A DNA stretch of 64,000 bases from Chryseobacterium sp. BGARF1 (lineage in GTDB: Bacteria; Bacteroidota; Bacteroidia; Flavobacteriales; Weeksellaceae): contig NZ_LELA01000030.1 in assembly GCF_001677955.1 (NCBI RefSeq), positions 1-64,000 on the forward strand. Reading direction: 5' to 3'. Below are positions 1-10,211 of this stretch, piece by piece. The notes beneath the pieces were generated by a model that was not told the DNA's origin, did no database searches, and worked only from the letters and a program-made list of their open reading frames with translations. The translations under genes were made by a program, and so were the position numbers. Position 1 is the stretch's first letter. Every line of letters begins with the position of its first letter.

Positions 1-15
1 TAACAATATATTTTT

Positions 16-103
16 GGGCAGCTATTCCGCCCTCCGTTCCCAATCTTTTTTGCCCTCGTTTTTCCAGCAGCAAAAAAGGATTTCCACTTAGGTCGGGCTG
101 CAA
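16..103. repeat. Dispersed palindromic intergenic element, copy 1
   Basis: The segment begins GGGCAGCTATTCCGCC and ends GTCGGGCTGCAA, so its ends are inverted (GCAGC/GCTGC). A second copy with the same two ends lies at 25800-25880. Both copies are intergenic and non-coding. The central part differs in sequence but is hairpin-like in the second copy. The remaining DNA from 1 to 245 shows no gene. Confidence 0.7.
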
Positions 104-245
104 TTATATTACGTTTCAGAATGTGTGATTTAATCATTATTAGTACTTAATTAAATATAAAAAAAGTAAAATTCATTTTCATGCGTCATTGAGGTAAGAG
201 TACTAAACTTAAAGAAAGTTTTTTACATTTGAATATCAAATTTTA

Positions 246-1340
246 ATGATGATTTATTTAGTTATATTAATTGCGGTACTTGTTGCAGCCACTTATTTTG
301 TAATGTCTCAGGAAGTTTTTGGTGCAGCACCAAAAGGAAAACGTCTGGAAAAGATACTTAATTCTAAGAATTATAAAGATAAGCAGTTTCAGAATCAAAG
401 TTTTACACCGCAGATTGCGGAAGGTTTTTCTATGCCAAAAGTAATGGTCAATTTTTTATTTGGGAAAAAAGATCCGTTGTTGAAGCCTTTGCAGGCAGTT
501 CCTGCAATTCAGACAGATTTAAATAAAATTTCGGCTAACGAAGATGTTTTCATTTGGATGGGGCATTCTTCTTATTTTATAAAAATTAATGGAGTTTCTT
601 TTCTGATTGACCCTGTTTTAAGCACTTTTGGTTCACCTTTTAAGTTTTTCAATAAAGCTTTTGAAGGTTCAGACCTGTTTAAACCTCAAGATATTCCAAA
701 TATTGATTATCTCGTGATTACACACGATCATTATGACCATCTGGATTTCCCAACAGTAAAAGCTATCCGTGAGAAAGTAGGAAAGGCAATTATGCCTTTA
801 GGAGTGGGAGCTCATCTTGAACGATGGGGATATTCGGAAGATCAGATTATTGAAGAAGATTGGGGCGCAACTGTGGCTTTAAAAGATGGTTTTAAAATAA
901 CTTTTACTCCTGCAAGACACTTTTCAGGTAGAAAATTCCAGAGAAATACCACGTTGTGGACTTCTTATGTCTTGGAAACTCCTACGAAAAAACTGTTTTT
1001 AGGCGGTGACAGCGGTTATGACACCCATTTTAAAATAATTGGTGAAAAATACGGACCATTTGATTTTGCAATCATGGAAAACGGACAATACAACGAAGCT
1101 TGGAAATACATTCACGCTTTGCCCGAAGATGTAATTCAGGCAAGTTTAGATATTCAGGCAAAAAATATTATTCCGGTGCATTCTGGGAAATTTGCTTTGG
1201 CTTTGCATCCCTGGAATGAACCTTTACAAAAAGTGACTACTTTAGGAAAAGAAAAAAATCTACAAATCCTTACTCCAAAAATCGGTGAAGTTTTAGATTT
1301 AAATAAAACGGATAATCATTTTCAGAATTGGTGGGAATAA
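246..1340 (+). CDS. MBL-fold metallo-hydrolase, membrane-anchored (UlaG / NAPE-PLD-like)
   Basis: The 364-residue protein has a hydrophobic N-terminal helix (about residues 2-20, starting MMIYLVILIAVL) that looks like a signal anchor. A metallo-beta-lactamase fold follows, with the metal-binding motif THDHYDHLD near residue 160. Further likely ligands are the His in PARHFSGR (about 223), the Asp in GGDSGYD (about 256) and the His in PVHSGKF (about 315). The strand HSSYFIKINGVSFLIDP near residue 110 is typical of the UlaG/N-acylphosphatidylethanolamine phospholipase D-like branch. A zinc-dependent hydrolase of phospholipid or phosphodiester type is likely, but the substrate is unknown. It converges with the GNAT gene with one base between the stop codons. 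Confidence 0.85.
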   Translation: MMIYLVILIAVLVAATYFVMSQEVFGAAPKGKRLEKILNSKNYKDKQFQNQSFTPQIAEGFSMPKVMVNFLFGKKDPLLKPLQAVPAIQTDLNKISANEDVFIWMGHSSYFIKINGVSFLIDPVLSTFGSPFKFFNKAFEGSDLFKPQDIPNIDYLVITHDHYDHLDFPTVKAIREKVGKAIMPLGVGAHLERWGYSEDQIIEEDWGATVALKDGFKITFTPARHFSGRKFQRNTTLWTSYVLETPTKKLFLGGDSGYDTHFKIIGEKYGPFDFAIMENGQYNEAWKYIHALPEDVIQASLDIQAKNIIPVHSGKFALALHPWNEPLQKVTTLGKEKNLQILTPKIGEVLDLNKTDNHFQNWWE

Positions 1341-1341
1341 T

Positions 1342-1629
1342 TTATTCGTGCCAGATTCCTCTATATCTTTTAGGATGATTTTCTAGCTGTTGTCTTACGA
1401 AATCACATTCAGGATCAATCATCAGATCTTTTTCTTCTGCAAAACTTACCAATCTGTCTAGAAGAAGTTTGGCGTAACCATGACCTTCCAGATCTTCATC
1501 AATTTTAGTATAATAGACATTGAGCAGTCTTCCGTCAACAGAAATCGACATATAGCCGACTTTTTTACCATCAATTAACAACTGCAGTTCATCTTGGTAA
1601 GGGGTGATCTCAAATTTTATATTTTCCAT
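1342..1629 (-). CDS. Small GNAT-type N-acetyltransferase
   Basis: The 95-residue protein resembles the minimal GCN5-related acetyltransferase domain of the YjdJ/Gtn10 type. The segment DEDLEGHGYAKLLLDRLVSF (about 42-61) corresponds to the acetyl-CoA-binding helix region, and DPECDFVRQQLENHPKRY is the usual C-terminal signature of this small family. The acceptor substrate is not predictable. A -7 box lies about 42 bases upstream (1671-1678, minus strand). The gene is monocistronic and tail-to-tail with the MBL-fold gene. Confidence 0.8.
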   Translation of the reverse strand: MENIKFEITPYQDELQLLIDGKKVGYMSISVDGRLLNVYYTKIDEDLEGHGYAKLLLDRLVSFAEEKDLMIDPECDFVRQQLENHPKRYRGIWHE

Positions 1630-1670
1630 GATTTCTCTGATGCTTTTGGTGAAATTCTACTTTAAAATTA

Positions 1671-1678
1671 CAAATTTA
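1671..1678 (-). promoter_or_regulatory. Bacteroidetes -7 promoter box for the GNAT gene
   Basis: On the minus strand this reads TAAATTTG, matching the Bacteroidetes -7 consensus TAnnTTTG. It lies about 42 bases upstream of the GNAT start codon. No convincing -33 TTTG element was seen. Confidence 0.45.
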
Positions 1679-1894
1679 TATTTTAAAATGAGATTATTTT
1701 GAGAAAATGAAACTAATTTATAATGATTTGAATTAAATCTTCAATGAAATGTTTTCTTGCAAATTGATGAGACTATAATTATAGATACAGAAATTTTATG
1801 GAGAAAGAGATCGGTTTCGATTGAATTTAATTATATACTATTTCAGAATTATTGATTTAAACAAATGCGCTTGAACAAATAAAAAGTCGGACTT

Positions 1895-3103
1895 TTGTCG
1901 CTTGAAAATTTCATGCGGATGTTAAAAGAGAAAAATAAATTTATTGCAACGATTCTTGCTTTTGCAATGATCCCGATGTCGGGTTTGGCGACCGATATCT
2001 ATTTGCCTTCTATGCCGAGTATGGCGAGTGAGCTTCATCAGCCTGAAAGTAATATTCAACTTACTTTATCGATATTTCTGATCAGCTATGGCATAACGCA
2101 GTTCTTTGCAGGAAGTATTGTTGATTCTTTCGGAAGGTATAAAATTTCAATGGCTTCTCTGGCTTTGTTTGTTGTTTCTTTTCTGATCACAGCGACCACT
2201 CAGAATATTTTTGTAATCTATGCGATGCGTGTTTTACAAGGGATTTTATCAGGATTTGCTGTCGTTTCTAAACGAGCCTTTTTTGTGGATGTTTATGAAG
2301 GCGATGAGCGGAAACATTATCTCAGTATTATGACGATTGTCTGGTCGGTCGGACCGATTATTGCGCCTTTTATCGGAGGATATTTGCAGAAAATTTTTGG
2401 ATGGCAATCTAATTTTTATGTTTTGGCAGGATATAGTTTGGTTCTTTTAATTCTTGAATTGATTTTTTCTGGCGAAACTTTAAAGAAACGAAACCCTTTC
2501 AATGTTGAGTTTTTGCTGAAAGAATATGATTCTATGTTTAAAGCCAAAGATTTTTTCTACGGAATGGTGATGTGCGGAATCAGTTATTCGATGATTATGT
2601 TTTTTAATTTGTGCGGATCTTTCATCATCGAACATAAAATGGGCTATTCTGAAGTCATTGCGGGTTATGTTTCTTTAATCCTTGGTTTTGCCTGGATGGC
2701 GGGTGGGTTTTTAGGAAAAGCATTAATCAATAAAGCGTTTTTACCTAAAATACGGTATGCAAATTTTATCCAATTATCTTTAATTATCTTGATGTTTATA
2801 GCTTCTTATTTCTCAAATAATATTTACAGTCTGGTTGCTTTTGCATTTGTCATTCATGTAACTGCCGGATTTATTTTTAATAATTATTTCTCATATTGCA
2901 TCGGAAGATTTCCAAACGCAGCCGGACTTGCAGGCGGAATGACCGGTGGAGTGGTATTTATCCTCACCTCTGCAATCAGCTACGGAATTGTAACGCTCAT
3001 TAGACCTCAGATTCAAATGGATGTTGCAGAAGGATATTTTATAATGGGAGTTTTAGGATTGTTTATTTTAAGTATGATCAAATGGAGAAAGGCGCATGTT
3101 TGA
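1895..3103 (+). CDS. MFS drug-resistance transporter, Bcr/CflA type
   Basis: The frame opens with TTG at 1895, but ATG codons at 1913 and 1919 (MLKEKNKFI) are more plausible starts, giving about 394-396 residues. The sequence has about 12 membrane helices. The first is followed by ATDIYLPSMPSM, the hallmark of Bcr/CflA multidrug exporters, and the loop GSIVDSFGRYKISM carries the MFS motif A. It is probably a proton-driven exporter of small drugs. It has no operon partner: a 265-base gap lies upstream, and downstream are a heptamer repeat and a hairpin. Confidence 0.85.
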   Translation: MSLENFMRMLKEKNKFIATILAFAMIPMSGLATDIYLPSMPSMASELHQPESNIQLTLSIFLISYGITQFFAGSIVDSFGRYKISMASLALFVVSFLITATTQNIFVIYAMRVLQGILSGFAVVSKRAFFVDVYEGDERKHYLSIMTIVWSVGPIIAPFIGGYLQKIFGWQSNFYVLAGYSLVLLILELIFSGETLKKRNPFNVEFLLKEYDSMFKAKDFFYGMVMCGISYSMIMFFNLCGSFIIEHKMGYSEVIAGYVSLILGFAWMAGGFLGKALINKAFLPKIRYANFIQLSLIILMFIASYFSNNIYSLVAFAFVIHVTAGFIFNNYFSYCIGRFPNAAGLAGGMTGGVVFILTSAISYGIVTLIRPQIQMDVAEGYFIMGVLGLFILSMIKWRKAHV

Positions 3104-3106
3104 TTA

Positions 3107-3146
3107 ATTAGGAATTAGGAATTAGGAATTAGGAATTAGGAATTAG
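3107..3146. repeat. Heptanucleotide tandem repeat (ATTAGGA)
   Basis: Five perfect ATTAGGA units plus a partial sixth lie immediately after the MFS stop codon. A second, unrelated heptamer array occurs at 16117-16179. Confidence 0.9.
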
Positions 3147-3190
3147 TTTTTTGATAAATTTCAAATCTTGTACTAATCAATATCAATAGG

Positions 3191-3217
3191 AGCGGGCTTT
3201 AGTCCGCTTTGTTTTTG
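3191..3217 (+). terminator. Hairpin with T-rich tail after the MFS gene
   Basis: AGCGGGC and GTCCGCT form a 7-bp stem with one G-T pair around a TTTA loop, followed by TTTGTTTTTG. It may terminate the MFS transcript. It could also be a short REP-like repeat. Confidence 0.5.
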
Positions 3218-3253
3218 TAATATAACGATTTAAAAATATTTCGCTATTACTAT

Positions 3254-3280
3254 GCTTAGATTCCTCCGGAATGACAAACT
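3254..3280. repeat. Dispersed 27-bp intergenic repeat, half element
   Basis: The 27 bases from GCTTAGATTCC to GACAAACT are the exact reverse complement of 17464-17490. Only one arm of the longer palindromic element at 17466-17534 is present here. Just downstream (about 3294-3330) the string TTTGCGCAATT occurs twice. The gap between the MFS gene and icd otherwise holds no gene. Confidence 0.75.
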
Positions 3281-3341
3281 ACACGCATATTTTTTTGCGC
3301 AATTAGTGAAAAACATTTGCGCAATTCGTGTTTAATCAAAC

Positions 3342-3370
3342 AAAAAAAGCCCCTTTAAAAAAGGAGCTTT
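3342..3370 (-). terminator. Rho-independent terminator of icd
   Basis: On the minus strand AAAGCTCC pairs with GGGGCTTT and is followed by a run of seven T. The single mismatch is a G-U pair only in the minus-strand RNA, which fits termination of icd. Confidence 0.8.
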
Positions 3371-3392
3371 CAATTTATATTAAATTCGAAAA

Positions 3393-5630
<2,238 letters not shown>

Positions 5631-5647
5631 TTAAATTTTTAGTTTCA

Positions 5648-5655
5648 CAAATTTA
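5648..5655 (-). promoter_or_regulatory. -7 promoter box for icd
   Basis: The minus strand reads TAAATTTG (consensus TAnnTTTG) about 35 bases upstream of the icd start codon. Confidence 0.5.
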
Positions 5656-5721
5656 GTAATTATCATTCTTTTATTGGGAGTATTTGCGTAAAAAAAGAGA
5701 CTGAAGTCTCTTAAGTTATTT

Positions 5722-6215
5722 TTAGTTCGATTCTGAAGTTACTACATAATTGGTTCCTGTACCACCACCATTTTGTCCGCTCCAAATATTGGTTTTAGAA
5801 TTATATACATATGTTTTCCCATCACCATAATTATAAATCGCAAAATTTCCATTACCAGCTACAACATAATTGGTTCCTGTACCCCCACCATTTTGTCCCG
5901 CACTCCAAGTTCCTATTTTGGAATTAAAAACATATGTTTTTCCGTCTCCATAATTGTAAATTGCAAAATTACCATTTGAAGCTACAACATAATTGGTTCC
6001 TGTACCACCGCCAGTTTGTCCGCTCCACATTCCTGTTTTAGAATTATAAGCGTATGTTTTTCCATCTCCATAATTGTAAATTACAAAATTACCATTTGAA
6101 GCTACAACATAATTAGTTCCTGTACCACCGCCAGTTTGTCCGCTCCACATTCCTGTTTTAGAATTATATACATAAGTTTTTCCATCACCATAATTATAAA
6201 TTGCAAAATTGGCTG
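5722..6215 (-). repeat. Four tandem ~120-bp coding repeats
   Basis: The 3' half of the secreted-protein gene consists of four in-frame copies of about 120 bp (one of 123 bp), highly similar at DNA level. Each encodes NFAIYNYGDGKTYVYNSK followed by a W-S-G-Q/Gly-rich linker. Confidence 0.85.
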
Positions 6216-6663
6216 ATTTATTTTCTATAAGATCTTCATTAAAGGTTGAATTATCTGAGTTTAAATTAATTTTATCTGCAACCAAAGCATAAGGTACACT
6301 CATTAATTGATTTACGCCAACGTTTGTGTAGTTAGAACCTCCTGCAGGATCCATTTCCACTTTTACAAATTTCGTGTTTGTTCCCCAGTTAATTCCTCCG
6401 AAAGTTCCTGTAGTAGCCGTTCCCTGTCCGATATTCAAATTAACCAAACCTTTAGAGTTGGTTGTTTTATTGTGGGTTTCTGTATATAAAACAGTTCCTG
6501 TAGCAGAATTTTCTAAAATACTTATTTTTAAAGCTACGTTTCCATTAGCAATAGGAGCTCCCGAAGCGTTGAATGCAATTGTTTGGTAACTAAAAGCTTG
6601 TGGAACCTGTGCGCTTAATAATGTTGCTAAAAATAATCCTATAGATGTGTAAAGTTTTTTCAT
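5722..6663 (-). CDS. Secreted protein with four C-terminal 40-residue repeats
   Basis: I start at MKKLYTSIGLFLATLLSAQ (6663), a good signal peptide; an upstream in-frame ATG at 6729 would overlap the preceding gene. The result is 313 residues. After the signal peptide comes a domain (FSYQTIAFNASGAPI ... VNQLMSVPYALVADK, about residues 22-145) often found at the N-terminus of large secreted Bacteroidetes proteins. The C-terminal half is four near-identical tandem repeats containing IYNYGDGKTYVYNSKTG, WSGQ and GGGTGTNYVV, ending right after the last copy. No T9SS sorting domain is present. It follows the T9SS-domain gene by 13 bases and is probably in the same operon. Function unknown. Confidence 0.75.
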   Translation of the reverse strand: MKKLYTSIGLFLATLLSAQVPQAFSYQTIAFNASGAPIANGNVALKISILENSATGTVLYTETHNKTTNSKGLVNLNIGQGTATTGTFGGINWGTNTKFVKVEMDPAGGSNYTNVGVNQLMSVPYALVADKINLNSDNSTFNEDLIENKSANFAIYNYGDGKTYVYNSKTGMWSGQTGGGTGTNYVVASNGNFVIYNYGDGKTYAYNSKTGMWSGQTGGGTGTNYVVASNGNFAIYNYGDGKTYVFNSKIGTWSAGQNGGGTGTNYVVAGNGNFAIYNYGDGKTYVYNSKTNIWSGQNGGGTGTNYVVTSESN

Positions 6664-6676
6664 TTCAAATGGGTTT

Positions 6677-7129
6677 TTAAGGTTTTTTAATAATTTTAAT
6701 AGGCTTGATGTCAGAATTTTTGAAAACAATCATGTAAACACCTTGAGGAAGATTTCTAAGGTCAATTTTGTCTGATTCTAATTTTGTTTTCAAAACAAGT
6801 TTTCCCGAAAGATCATAAATTTCGGCTCCTTCAATTTTTGATTTTGAGTTTAATTTAATGTAAACAAAATCAGCAGTAGGATTGGGGTAGATTTTTACAT
6901 TGTCTTTTTCAAGTTCGGAAACTCCTAAAACCTGCAAGACAGATTGATAAAACATTCCCATTGTTCCTGAATTTGCTTTGTCGGGGTCAGTTGGGATTAC
7001 ATAAATTTCACCCACAGAATGGTTGAAGTTATCTGCAGAGACCGCTCCCGAATTAATGCCTCCAATCACAGACTGGGCAAAACCGAAAAACGGAACTACA
7101 AATAACAAAAGAGTAATTTTTTTTCTCAT
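6677..7129 (-). CDS. Small T9SS type A sorting-domain protein
   Basis: I chose MRKKITLLLFVVPFFGFAQ (start at 7129), a clear signal peptide, over an upstream in-frame ATG, giving 150 residues. The C-terminal ~75 residues form a T9SS type A sorting domain: VKIYPNPTADFVYIKL, IYDLSGKLV, LRNLPQGVYMIVF and a basic end (KIIKKP). The protein is therefore predicted to be exported by the gliding-associated type IX system. The short N-terminal part (about 20-75) has no recognised domain; GGINSGAVSADNFNHSVGEI resembles the small region found before such tails. It heads a probable two-gene operon with the repeat protein. Confidence 0.8.
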   Translation of the reverse strand: MRKKITLLLFVVPFFGFAQSVIGGINSGAVSADNFNHSVGEIYVIPTDPDKANSGTMGMFYQSVLQVLGVSELEKDNVKIYPNPTADFVYIKLNSKSKIEGAEIYDLSGKLVLKTKLESDKIDLRNLPQGVYMIVFKNSDIKPIKIIKKP

Positions 7130-7248
7130 TGCTATTGATTTAAGAGTGCTAATATAAAAAAAATCACTAATACGAGTATAATTTTTTTTGTTTTCCACTT
7201 TAAGAATTATTTAACCTTTATTTCAAGCAAAATCGTGTGAATTTTGAA

Positions 7249-7256
7249 TAAATTTG
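7249..7256 (+). promoter_or_regulatory. -7 promoter box for tpx
   Basis: TAAATTTG matches TAnnTTTG and lies 24 bases before the tpx start codon. No clear -33 element was seen. Confidence 0.5.
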
Positions 7257-7279
7257 ATGAAAATTTAAATCAATAAACT

Positions 7280-7777
7280 ATGTCTACAATTACATTTAAA
7301 GGAAACCCTATCAATACAATCGGAAACCTTCCAGAAGTTGGAAGAGAAGCTCAGGAATTTACAATGGTGTCTTCAGATTTATCTGAAAAAAATCTTGCAG
7401 ATTACACTGGGAAAAGAGTAGTTTTAAATATTTTCCCAAGTATTGATACTGGTATTTGTGCTTCTTCTGCTAGAAAATTCAACGAAGAAGCTTCAAACCT
7501 TGATAATACAGTGGTAATTAATGTTTCCAGAGATTTGCCTTTTGCATTATCAAGATTTTGTGCAGCGGAAGGTTTAAATAATGTAGAAACGTTATCAGAT
7601 TTCAGAGGAAACTTTGGGGAAGATTATGGTGTAACGCTTTCAGATTCTCCATTAAAAGGGCTTTTAAGCAGAGCTGTTGTTGTTTTAGATGAAAAGGCTA
7701 AAGTAATTTACACTGAGCAAGTTCCGGAAATAGGGCAAGAGCCTAATTACGAAGCTGCTATCGCTTCTTTGAAATAA
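7280..7777 (+). CDS. tpx: Thiol peroxidase (atypical 2-Cys peroxiredoxin)
   Basis: At 165 residues this is full length for Tpx. The peroxidatic cysteine is C60 in FPSIDTGICASSARKFN and the resolving cysteine is C94 in RFCAAEGLNNVETLSDFR; both match the family's invariant contexts, as does the catalytic Thr in DTG. It reduces hydrogen and alkyl peroxides using thioredoxin in the cytoplasm. It has its own -7 box and a strong terminator, so it appears monocistronic. Its terminator is immediately followed by the promoter of the cyclase cluster. Confidence 0.97.
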   Translation: MSTITFKGNPINTIGNLPEVGREAQEFTMVSSDLSEKNLADYTGKRVVLNIFPSIDTGICASSARKFNEEASNLDNTVVINVSRDLPFALSRFCAAEGLNNVETLSDFRGNFGEDYGVTLSDSPLKGLLSRAVVVLDEKAKVIYTEQVPEIGQEPNYEAAIASLK

Positions 7778-7803
7778 ATTAAAATATTTCTCATCAATTT
7801 GAA

Positions 7804-7834
7804 TCATTCCGTTATTTAATGGAATGATTTTTTT
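7804..7834 (+). terminator. Rho-independent terminator of tpx
   Basis: TCATTCC and GGAATGA form a perfect 7-bp stem around a 10-base loop, followed by a T run. Confidence 0.8.
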
Positions 7835-7841
7835 ATTTTTG
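7834..7841 (+). promoter_or_regulatory. -7 promoter box of the cyclase cluster
   Basis: TATTTTTG matches TAnnTTTG. It overlaps the possible GTG start at 7841, so that codon would lie at or upstream of the transcription start. The real start of the first cyclase is then the TTG at 7865. Confidence 0.5.
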
Positions 7842-7864
7842 TGCATCAACGCAATAACCAGCCA

Positions 7865-10201
7865 TTGAAAAATAAATTTACGTCTTTTGCAATTATCTGT
7901 TTTCTCTTTTGCGGGAACGCAGCTTTTAAAGCGCAAGAATCTGTTGAGATTAATAATCTTAAAAGTCAGCTGAAATTAACTAAATCTGACAAAGAACGAG
8001 CAAAGATTTTTGGAGATTTAGGTAATATCTATTTTCAGAATAAAAATGTAGACAGTGCAATTTCATATTCCAAATTATCATTGCCTATTTATTTGAAAAA
8101 CAATGATACTGAGCAGATTGGAAGAACAAATTTGTTTATAGGGACTTTGTTTTTACAAAAAAATGATTTAGTTACAGGTGAAAAATATTTGTTAGAAGCA
8201 GAAAAGTATCTTTATAAAACTGAAAATTATGAAAAGAGAGCTATTCTCAATTTTTGGATGGCACGACTGAATGCTGTCAATAAAAAAAGTGATGTTGCCA
8301 CAAAATATTACAACGAAATTTTAAAGTATTATAAAGAAGGCAGAAAAATAGATAAAAAGCTCGTAATGGAATCATATCAAGGGCTTTTCGCAAATAATTT
8401 TATCAAACAAGATTACGCAGACAGCTATACATCCTTATATACTTATATAGATTTTGTTAAAAAAAACTATCCCGAAAATTTATATGTTGCATACAGAAGT
8501 GCGGGAACTTTTTTTCTTACAAGTAGAGACAACAAAAAAGCTTTAGAATATTTTCAAAAGGGCTTAGAAATTTCTAAAAAAGAGCATAATGATTTGCAGA
8601 CAGCAGAAGCGAAAATCTTTATGGCTAATATTTATTCTGAAATGAATCAACTGGAAATTGCAAAAGAATATTTGAATGATGCTAAAGCTTATTATGAATC
8701 TCATAATTTGAAAGACAATTTACCATTGGTTTATTACTATTTCGCTGACATTTATTCTAAAGAAAAAGATTTTGTAAAGGCTGAAGATTTTGCGAATAAA
8801 GGGCTGAAATTAAGTAATAAAAATGATCCTATGTATGAGTATTACAAAAATCATGAAGGATTTATCGGGTTAAAAAAAATAATGGAAGACAGTCTTTCCT
8901 TAAAAAATAATCCAGCGAAACTATCTGAATTGAAAGTTAAAACCAATGAACAGGTCAGAAATCTTGAGTATTTTACTCAATTGAAAACTTATGTTTCCCC
9001 GGAAATTTTTATACAGAATTACGAAGTATTGCATCGTGCCTATGCTTTTCTTGGAGATTACAATCAATCTTATTCATACTTAAAAAAGATGTACGATAAG
9101 AAAGAAGAAACGTACGGAATCGAAAAAATGAAAGCACTTTCTTCTGTACAATCTGAAACCGAACTATCCAACGAAAGAACCCGAATAAAACTAGAAGAAG
9201 AAACCAAACGTATCCAACTTCAAAAAGAAATAGAATTAAAAGCACTTCGTTTTGAGTATGAAAAAAAACAGGCAGCTGCAAAAACTGAAGAAGAACGCAA
9301 AAGACTGGCGCTTGAAGAAGATCTAAAACGAAAAGAAATTCAGATAAAATTTGATGAAGAACAAAAAGCTGTTGCATTAAAATACGACCAGGAAAAAAGA
9401 ATTGCCAAAATTGATCAGGAGAAAAAAGATGCCATTGTAAAAGCAGATCTGGAGAACTCTAAAGCTCAGAAAAATATGTGGGCTTTTGGAGCAGGCTTGT
9501 CTTTACTATTATTAGGTTTTGCTGGTTTTTCATACAATCAAAAGCGTAAAGACAACAAAAAAATTGCTGAAGAGAAAAAGAAATCTGATGATCTATTGTT
9601 AAATATTCTTCCTCATGAAGTTGCTGAAGAATTAAAAGAAAAAGGAAAAACCAATGCCAAACATTTTGATCAGGTATCTGTTTTGTTTACCGATTTTGTC
9701 AATTTTACCGCAAACTCCGAAAGAATTGGTGTACAGGAAGTTCTGAATGAACTGAATATTTGTTTTACAGAATTCGACAGGATCATGGAAAAATACAATT
9801 TAGAAAAGATCAAAACCATTGGTGATGCCTATTTGGCGGTGAGTGGTTTACCGATCTCTAATGAACGCCATGCAACAAATGCAGTGAATGCAGCTTTGGA
9901 AATTCTTTCTTATATTCAGCAAAGAAAAAAAGATAATCCCAGTGCTTTAGATATCAGAATAGGAATTCATTCCGGACCGGTGATCGCAGGAATTGTGGGC
10001 GTGAAAAAATTTGCTTACGATATTTGGGGAGATACCGTAAATACGGCCGCAAGAATGGAGCAAAACAGTTCACCGGGAAAAGTAAATATTTCTGAAGCCA
10101 CCCATCAGTTAATAAAAGAAGACTTTAATTTTGAGCATCGCGGAAAGATCGAGACCAAAGGAAAAGGTGCGATGGATATGTATTTTGTAAATCAAATTTA
10201 A
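7865..10201 (+). CDS. TPR-containing class III adenylate cyclase
   Basis: I prefer the TTG at 7865 (MKNKFTSFAIICFLFCGNAAF, a signal peptide; 778 residues) because a -7 box covers the upstream GTG at 7841. After the signal peptide come TPR-like helices (about residues 30-420), a highly charged coiled coil (about 430-540), one membrane helix (AFGAGLSLLLLGFAGF) and a linker LLLNILPHEVAEELK that leads into the cyclase domain (about 600-775). Metal-binding aspartates are in VLFTDFVNFT and KTIGDAYLAV. The base-specifying Lys (EKIKTIG) and Asp (YDIWGDTVN) indicate ATP rather than GTP, and the transition-state Asn and Arg are in NTAARME. It should make cAMP in the cytoplasm in response to a periplasmic signal. 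Two further cyclase genes follow at 10-11 base spacing. Confidence 0.88.
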   Translation: MKNKFTSFAIICFLFCGNAAFKAQESVEINNLKSQLKLTKSDKERAKIFGDLGNIYFQNKNVDSAISYSKLSLPIYLKNNDTEQIGRTNLFIGTLFLQKNDLVTGEKYLLEAEKYLYKTENYEKRAILNFWMARLNAVNKKSDVATKYYNEILKYYKEGRKIDKKLVMESYQGLFANNFIKQDYADSYTSLYTYIDFVKKNYPENLYVAYRSAGTFFLTSRDNKKALEYFQKGLEISKKEHNDLQTAEAKIFMANIYSEMNQLEIAKEYLNDAKAYYESHNLKDNLPLVYYYFADIYSKEKDFVKAEDFANKGLKLSNKNDPMYEYYKNHEGFIGLKKIMEDSLSLKNNPAKLSELKVKTNEQVRNLEYFTQLKTYVSPEIFIQNYEVLHRAYAFLGDYNQSYSYLKKMYDKKEETYGIEKMKALSSVQSETELSNERTRIKLEEETKRIQLQKEIELKALRFEYEKKQAAAKTEEERKRLALEEDLKRKEIQIKFDEEQKAVALKYDQEKRIAKIDQEKKDAIVKADLENSKAQKNMWAFGAGLSLLLLGFAGFSYNQKRKDNKKIAEEKKKSDDLLLNILPHEVAEELKEKGKTNAKHFDQVSVLFTDFVNFTANSERIGVQEVLNELNICFTEFDRIMEKYNLEKIKTIGDAYLAVSGLPISNERHATNAVNAALEILSYIQQRKKDNPSALDIRIGIHSGPVIAGIVGVKKFAYDIWGDTVNTAARMEQNSSPGKVNISEATHQLIKEDFNFEHRGKIETKGKGAMDMYFVNQI

Positions 10202-10211
10202 TTTTATCAGA

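Noticed and set aside
7841..7864. GTG start of the first cyclase at 7841
   Set aside because: A -7 box TATTTTTG ends at the same base, so the codon is upstream of the likely transcript start; TTG 7865 is followed by a signal peptide.
9009..9377. Antisense open frame in the first cyclase gene
   Set aside because: It is the complement of the charged coiled-coil repeat region and has no independent gene features.
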